Assembly: GCF_946151055.1 (NCBI RefSeq)
Contig: NZ_CAMGYZ010000007.1
Span: 1 to 64,000 of the forward strand
DNA length: 64,000 nucleotides
Direction of reading: 5' to 3'
Source of the DNA: Bacillus sp. Marseille-Q3570
GTDB lineage: Bacteria; Bacillota; Bacilli; Bacillales; Fictibacillaceae
The position numbers were made by a program, and so were the translations under genes. The notes under the pieces are model-generated. The model did not search any database, had not been told where the DNA came from, and saw only the letters and a list, made by a program, of their open reading frames with translations. Shown here in pieces: positions 59,792 to 64,000 of this stretch. How positions within the stretch are numbered: position 1 is the stretch's first letter; each line of letters starts with the position of its first letter.

Positions 59792-60517
59792 ATGAGCGGC
59801 TCTTCCTATTATGATCAACATGATTTCTTTGAACAGTTTCAAAAAAGGCGGAACAGAGCAGAAAGCCCAAATAATGTGTTGGAAGGCCCAGCACTGATGT
59901 CCTTGATCGGAGAAGTTGGCGGCACGGACATTCTTGATCTTGGATGTGGCGATGGCCAGTTCGGGGCTGAGCTTCTCTCTTTAGGAGCATCAGTCTATCA
60001 TGGAGTGGATGGATCAGAGAAGATGATTGAACAGGCTGAACGGAATTTGAAGGATACAATAGCAACCGTAGAACGTGCTGATCTGAATGATATCAAAATT
60101 GAAGCGAACAAGTATGATCTGGTTGTTTCAAGGTTCGTCTTCCATTATATCGCTGATGTATCAGAACTTTTTCAAAAAGTACATCATGGTTTGAAAAAAG
60201 GTGGAAGGTTTGTGTTCAGTGTACAGCATCCTGTTATAACAGCTTCAACGAAAAGTGCTGACGGAACCCAACGTACAGACTGGTTTGTGGATGATTATTT
60301 CAGTCAAGGAGAACGAACAGAACCATGGGTCAACCAGCCTGTAACCAAATATCATCGAACCACAGAACAATATGTCAGCGTATTAATCGGAGTAGGGTTT
60401 TCCCTGGAAAACCTGAAAGAAGGAACCCCGGAACGACACCGGTTCAGCTCAGTAGAAGAATATGAACGGCGCAAACGGATACCGCTATGCCTGATCTTAG
60501 CGGCAAAAAAACGCTAG
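59792..60517 (+). CDS. Class I SAM-dependent methyltransferase
   Basis: A 241-residue protein. Motif I is ILDLGCGDGQFGAELL (about 47-62), followed by VDGSEKMIEQAE (acidic loop) and ADLNDIKIEANKYDLVVSRF (motifs II/III). The C-terminal half resembles UbiE/YcgJ-like enzymes. The start ATG follows the MazG-like stop by 3 nt, so the two are coupled. Substrate unknown. Confidence 0.88.
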   Translation: MSGSSYYDQHDFFEQFQKRRNRAESPNNVLEGPALMSLIGEVGGTDILDLGCGDGQFGAELLSLGASVYHGVDGSEKMIEQAERNLKDTIATVERADLNDIKIEANKYDLVVSRFVFHYIADVSELFQKVHHGLKKGGRFVFSVQHPVITASTKSADGTQRTDWFVDDYFSQGERTEPWVNQPVTKYHRTTEQYVSVLIGVGFSLENLKEGTPERHRFSSVEEYERRKRIPLCLILAAKKR

Positions 60518-60582
60518 AAGTGCCAGGCACCGATCAGAAAGTGTTGTGTAGCAAGGGGTATTAAATGGTGTCAGGTACATGA
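60518..60582. repeat. GTGCCAGGCACC intergenic motif
   Basis: AAGTGCCAGGCACCGATC and, 37 nt further, GGTGTCAGGTACATG: diverged copies of a palindrome, TGCCAGGCA, that recurs between genes of many Bacillaceae. Function unknown. Confidence 0.4.
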
Positions 60583-60657
60583 AAATTTTTGCAGGAATTT
60601 TGTGTTTTATTGGAGAAAGCTATTTTAGAAAATTATTAGATTAGGGGTGTGAGCGAA

Positions 60658-61521
60658 ATGAATCAAGTAGAAGAGACCGACAAGGTTACGTTTGTAGCAG
60701 AAAAAATACTAGAAAATAAACAGAAGATTGCTGATGATATCGTCAGGTTACGATTGGAAGCTGTCCAAACCGATAATGAGTTCTTTATGAGGGATGCTTT
60801 GGAAGAGAGAGCCTTGAGTTTGGTGGAATTGATCGGTACCAATTTGAAGGGAAGTGATCCTGCTGATTTCAATGAAGCGATCAGTTGGGGGAGCGAAAAA
60901 GGGAAAGAAGCTGTCGTAAAAGAGGTTCCAATCACCGAGGCCCTTCAAAATACATTTTATTACCGGAAAGCGATTTGGCTATACATTGCGGAGATTGCAA
61001 AACAAGAAAGGCTAAGTGGAGAAACGATCATTAAAGTAGCGAACAACTTGGATCCAGTTTTGGATCAAGCAGTATTTGGATACAGCAAAAGTTATGTAGA
61101 ATACAATCTGGAAGTGGCAAACAGGTACCAAAATACATTGCTAGAACTCTCCGTTCCGGTCGTCCCTTTGTTTTCAGGTGTAGCAGTCTTGCCCCTCATA
61201 GGTGATATTGATACACATCGCGCAAAATCCATACAAGAAAAAGCGTTAGAGCGTTGCCAGGAATTGAAATTAGATCGCCTGGTCATCGATTTATCTGGTG
61301 TTGCTGTGGTTGACACGATGGTCGCGCATCATATTTTCCAACTGGTCACTACGCTTAAACTCCTTGGTGTCAAAGCTTTGATTACTGGAATACGCTCAGC
61401 GGTTGCAATAACGGCTGTGAATTTGGGTATCGATCTTCAGGAATTGAATATCTATACCTCGTTACAACAAGCACTGGATGCGCTGGGCTATGGTTTAGTA
61501 CGCGAAGAAACCATCAAATAA
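60658..61521 (+). CDS. RsbR-family stressosome protein (STAS domain)
   Basis: A 287-residue protein. The N-terminal half (about 1-150) is a helical sensor-like domain of the globin-related RsbR type; the C-terminal STAS domain (about 165-280) has the phosphorylatable Thr in VIDLSGVAVVDTMVAHHI. It would bind RsbS and RsbT to relay general stress to sigma-B, as do paralogues RsbRA-RD and YtvA. ATG at 60658 after AGGGGTG is preferred over the upstream GTG. Followed 18 nt later by a membrane protein gene. Confidence 0.9.
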   Translation: MNQVEETDKVTFVAEKILENKQKIADDIVRLRLEAVQTDNEFFMRDALEERALSLVELIGTNLKGSDPADFNEAISWGSEKGKEAVVKEVPITEALQNTFYYRKAIWLYIAEIAKQERLSGETIIKVANNLDPVLDQAVFGYSKSYVEYNLEVANRYQNTLLELSVPVVPLFSGVAVLPLIGDIDTHRAKSIQEKALERCQELKLDRLVIDLSGVAVVDTMVAHHIFQLVTTLKLLGVKALITGIRSAVAITAVNLGIDLQELNIYTSLQQALDALGYGLVREETIK

Positions 61522-61539
61522 TCAGAAAGGTAGGATCGT

Positions 61540-61884
61540 ATCAATAAATACATCAACTGGAACATCGTTCTGTTTTTACTTTTGTTACAATGGTTAGTCA
61601 CTCCAATCGGAATGCCCAATGCTGAGGACTTGTGGTTGGAACGGATTATGCTCGGACTTATTCTGTTTTTTGAACTGATCAACGAATGGAGGAAGCTCAT
61701 TAAGACGAAAAATGTGTTTGGGTTGTATGCGTTGTTTATTGTTTTTTTACTTACAATCCTCATTGTGGATTTGCTTTTAAAGGGATATCAATCATTTGCA
61801 TCAGCGATATTTGGCGTTGGAATGGCGTCTTTGTTTGATAGGTACAAAAAAGATTTCAATGCAGAACAGGAATACCAACAATAA
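61540..61884 (+). CDS. Small membrane protein (ATC start proposed)
   Basis: About 114 residues with three to four hydrophobic segments. The track-visible frame from TTG 61582 begins inside the first helix. Extending it gives (M)NKYINWNIVLFLLLLQWL, starting at an ATC at 61540 that lies 5-9 nt after AAAGGTAGG. No ATG/GTG/TTG is available there. The protein is not recognised. It ends 15 nt before the convergent DUF6154 gene. Confidence 0.68.
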   Translation: MNKYINWNIVLFLLLLQWLVTPIGMPNAEDLWLERIMLGLILFFELINEWRKLIKTKNVFGLYALFIVFLLTILIVDLLLKGYQSFASAIFGVGMASLFDRYKKDFNAEQEYQQ

Positions 61885-61899
61885 GAGCAGGCTTCCCTG

Positions 61900-62160
61900 T
61901 CATTGAATGAAATCGTCTGTGTAATCCTGCCCAAGGGTTACACGGCCGATGCCTTCTTCTGCTAATTTTTTCTGTAACTGTTCTAGAATAAATAGCGAGA
62001 TCATTTCATTTAATTCTTCATTGGACAACTCTTCTAGTAGCTCTAAAATTTCTTCTCGTGATTTGGCTTCCATCAGTCCGTAGACGATAGGATACATATC
62101 TTCTTCATCAGCTGAAAAATGGTATTTGAAGGTATCATAAATTTCATCTACAAGTTTCAT
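61900..62160 (-). CDS. DUF6154-like small acidic protein
   Basis: An 86-residue acidic helical protein. MKLVDEIYDTFKYHFSADEE and EILELLEELSNEELNEMISL match a family found in Bacillus. SD GAGGTGAT. Function unknown. Confidence 0.75.
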   Translation of the reverse strand: MKLVDEIYDTFKYHFSADEEDMYPIVYGLMEAKSREEILELLEELSNEELNEMISLFILEQLQKKLAEEGIGRVTLGQDYTDDFIQ

Positions 62161-62281
62161 CTATCATCACCTCAAGGTTAATTTGCCCTTGACGACGCCC
62201 ATCATTCACCTGTAAAATCTTGAAATTTTTTCGCATATTTTTTAAAATTATATTCATAATAGAAGATGTGTTCAACATTAG

Positions 62282-62356
62282 TGGGCTATAGCCAAGCGGT
62301 AAGGCAACGGACTTTGACTCCGTCATGCGCTGGTTCGAATCCAGCTAGCCCAGCCA
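62282..62356 (+). tRNA. tRNA-Gln (TTG anticodon)
   Basis: Cloverleaf with acceptor stem TGGGCTA/TAGCCCA, D-arm GCCAAGCGGTAAGGC, anticodon stem-loop CGGACTTTGACTCCG (anticodon TTG), T-arm CTGGTTCGAATCCAG, discriminator G and an encoded CCA tail. A terminator follows at 62368. It reads CAA/CAG glutamine codons. Confidence 0.96.
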
Positions 62357-62367
62357 TACATAAATTG

Positions 62368-62391
62368 ACACCCAATGGCGGGTGTTTTTTG
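62368..62391 (+). terminator. Terminator of tRNA-Gln
   Basis: ACACCC-aatggc-GGGTGT followed by TTTTTG. Confidence 0.85.
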
Positions 62392-62487
62392 TTTGAGCTG
62401 AACCCTTGATTCAATGAATGAGGCTTGTTAGTGTTAGGTATAACTAAATAAAGTTTATCCACTAACATTATGAAAGGGAGTTTGATA

Positions 62488-63594
62488 ATGAATCCTTTAT
62501 TCAATACAGGAAAACTAGGTAAAGTTGAAATGAAGAACCGTTATATGGTAGCACCAATGACCCGTGTAAGTGCGGAAGCCGACGGACAAGCGAATCATCG
62601 GATGGAAAAGTATTATGAACGATATGCAAAAGGCGGTTTCGGGGCGATCATCACCGAAGGTATCTATCTCGATGAGTCCTACAGCCAGGGCTATCACAAC
62701 CAACCTGGTATAGCGAACGAAAAACAAATGGAAGCATGGCGATCAATTGTTGAAACAGTTCAACATCATGGGTCTAAAATAATCGCACAACTCATGCACG
62801 CTGGGAGTCAAGCACAAGGGAACCGTTTTACAGATGAAACGGTCGGTCCGTCCGCAATCACTCCTAAAGGGGAACAGCTTCCTTTTTACGGTGGATTTGG
62901 TCCGTATGAAGAGCCGAAAGAAATCACGCTGGATGAGATTGAAAATGTGAAGAGTTCCTTTGGAAAAGCTGCTGTCTATGCCAAAGATGCTGGATTCGAT
63001 GGTATCGAAATCCATGGAGCAAATGGCTATTTACTCGATCAATTTTTGACAGATTATTTGAACCATCGAGAGGACCAGTACGGTGGCTCACTTGAAAATC
63101 GACTTCAATTCATGCTAGAAATCATCGACGTTGTTCGGCAAGCAGTTGGAGATGAATTCATGGTGGGGATTCGAATTTCACAAGGGAAAGTGTCTGATCA
63201 GGAATATAAATGGCCAAATGGTGAAAAAGATGCATTTACGATCTTTTCACAGCTTGGTGAAACCACCCTTGATTACATTCATGTTACGGACGGAGATGGT
63301 TCTGAACCAGGCTTTGGAGTTGGAACGAAAACGTTGGCTAAGGCAGCCAAAGAATTCAGCCGTCTCCCGGTCATAGCTAATGGCGGATTAGGGGAGCCTG
63401 AGAAAGCTCGGAAACTGATTGATCAAGAACAAGCGGATTTTATCAGCCTTGGAACTACTGCATTGGCCAACCCGGATGCACCGAATCGCGTCAGAAAGCA
63501 AGCGACTTTAAAAGAATTCAATGCAAAGAAAATCCTAATGCCGAAAGCTGAAATCAAAGATATTGAACTGAAGGAAGAAATCATTACTGGATAG
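62488..63594 (+). CDS. Old yellow enzyme family NADH:flavin oxidoreductase
   Basis: FMN-dependent TIM-barrel ene-reductase, 368 residues. Family motifs in order: MVAPMTRVSAEADG (23-36), IIAQLMHAGSQ (about 93-103), GIEIHGANGYLLDQFL (170s), REDQYGGSLENRLQF (190s) and VIANGGLGEPEKA near the C-terminus. The ATG at 62488 with AAAGGGAG upstream is chosen over ATG 62470. Substrate of the cellular enzyme is unknown; enals, enones or xenobiotics are typical. Confidence 0.92.
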   Translation: MNPLFNTGKLGKVEMKNRYMVAPMTRVSAEADGQANHRMEKYYERYAKGGFGAIITEGIYLDESYSQGYHNQPGIANEKQMEAWRSIVETVQHHGSKIIAQLMHAGSQAQGNRFTDETVGPSAITPKGEQLPFYGGFGPYEEPKEITLDEIENVKSSFGKAAVYAKDAGFDGIEIHGANGYLLDQFLTDYLNHREDQYGGSLENRLQFMLEIIDVVRQAVGDEFMVGIRISQGKVSDQEYKWPNGEKDAFTIFSQLGETTLDYIHVTDGDGSEPGFGVGTKTLAKAAKEFSRLPVIANGGLGEPEKARKLIDQEQADFISLGTTALANPDAPNRVRKQATLKEFNAKKILMPKAEIKDIELKEEIITG

Positions 63595-63604
63595 ATTAGG
63601 AAAG

Positions 63605-63646
63605 ATTGCCACGTCGTAAAGTATGTACATGGCAATTTCCTTTTTC
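63605..63646 (+). terminator. Terminator of the OYE gene
   Basis: GATTGCCA...TGGCAATTTCCTTTTTC, followed by a MITE-like copy. Confidence 0.75.
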
Positions 63647-63651
63647 ACGCA

Positions 63652-63719
63652 TAAAGAAAGTATAAGCGCAACTAAGGTTCAGCCTGCACCAAAGGCTTTG
63701 CTTTGCGAAGTTTCCTTTA
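63652..63719. repeat. MITE-like repeat, compact 68-bp form
   Basis: TAAAGAAAGTATAAGCGCAA ... AAGTTTCCTTTAA, with TA at both borders and the middle CTCAGCCTGCACCAAAGGCT-like block. Lacks the TACTTTCTTC inner arm. It lies just before the glycine riboswitch promoter. Confidence 0.78.
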
Positions 63720-63745
63720 ATAGGTGTAAGCGGTTTCTAAAATTA

Positions 63746-63775
63746 TTGACAAATCCCCCTTAAATCCGACATAAT
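63746..63775 (+). promoter_or_regulatory. Sigma-A promoter of the glycine riboswitch leader
   Basis: TTGACA (63746-63751), 18 nt, CATAAT (63770-63775). It starts about 25 nt before the first aptamer. Confidence 0.75.
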
Positions 63776-63802
63776 GGTATAAAATGAATAATATGCGAAT
63801 GA

Positions 63803-63960
63803 AGGTCGTGGGAGAGTCGGACATTCAATACCGACACCGAAGGAGCAAGTTCCAGAAAACCATGGAACAAATCTCTCAGGTAAACGAACTGCGATCGGAC
63901 GCATCTCTGGAGAGCGCGAAAGCCACCAAAGGGGTAACCAATAATCTCTCAGGTATAAAG
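63803..63960 (+). ncRNA. Tandem glycine riboswitch (gcvT motif)
   Basis: Two aptamers in series. The first has GTGGGAGAGTC, ACACCGAAGGAGCAA and ATCTCTCAGGTA; the second has CATCTCTGGAGAGC, GCCACCAAAGGGGTAA and ATCTCTCAGGTA. Between them is the conserved short linker AAACGAACTGCGATCGGACG. It binds glycine and normally switches on the glycine-cleavage operon; the gene itself lies beyond the window. Confidence 0.96.
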
Positions 63961-64000
63961 GACAGAGCGGGTGAAATCACCTTCTTTGTCCTTTTTATTT
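63955..64000 (+). terminator. Terminator of the glycine riboswitch
   Basis: AAAGGACAGAG...CTTTGTCCTTTTT: stem at the very end of the window after the second aptamer. Glycine binding would prevent it. Confidence 0.85.

Noticed and set aside
62144-62504. Minus-strand ORFs across tRNA-Gln
   Set aside because: They read through the tRNA and its terminator; the tRNA structure is unambiguous.

Overview
The window reads as the chromosome of an endospore-forming Bacillaceae bacterium (Bacillota). The grounds are strong Shine-Dalgarno (SD) sites, frequent TTG/GTG starts, S-box, glycine and c-di-AMP riboswitches, a LysM/GH18 spore-type enzyme, a CotG-like basic coat protein, ComK, LtaS, KtrAB and a TatAd/TatCd-like pair. 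No phage, transposase, plasmid or CRISPR genes were seen. The species cannot be fixed from the sequence; a marine or alkaliphilic Bacillus relative is a guess.

Layout: 0.4-4.4 kb is an S-box-controlled methionine operon (metX-metY-hom). 4.5-6.3 kb is an LmrB-like drug exporter behind what looks like a ribosome-sensing attenuator with a three-codon leader ORF. 6.6-9.4 kb is phoX-tatA-tatC behind PhoP-box-like repeats. 9.7-20.5 kb carries small metabolic, transport and unknown genes plus a coat protein. 21-22.3 kb is the LysM/GH18 protein. 22.5-24.2 kb is bioY-bioB with a BirA-like operator. 24.5-27.4 kb is a LysR regulator divergent from an MFS carrier. 28.3-30.3 kb is an LtaS-type synthase. 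33.4-35.7 kb is ktrAB behind a c-di-AMP riboswitch. 35.9-45.6 kb is a seven-gene NIS siderophore operon (schizokinen/rhizobactin type) behind two Fur boxes. 46-54 kb holds small genes, a Fur-controlled flavodoxin, a flavin amine oxidase and comK. 55.5-63.6 kb holds an aminopeptidase, an operon of exported unknown proteins, an RsbR paralogue, tRNA-Gln and an old yellow enzyme. The window ends in a tandem glycine riboswitch whose gene lies outside.

The space between genes is unusually full of repeats. (1) A 68-148 bp MITE-like family has TAAAGAAA/TTTCTTTA ends and apparent TA target duplication. One copy sits inside a small membrane-protein gene, and its precise removal restores the reading frame. 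(2) GGACA/TGTCC elements occur either as tandem hairpins with roughly 52-60 nt spacing or as forward-forward-reverse-reverse sets of a core of about 26 nt. (3) There is one larger terminal-inverted-repeat element and one GC-rich Bacillus-type repeat.

Four genes have their best SD placed 5-9 nt before an ATT or ATC codon and no usable canonical start, which suggests non-canonical initiation. Three genes look frameshifted or truncated. All functions are inferred from motifs and family resemblance read by eye; no database search was run.
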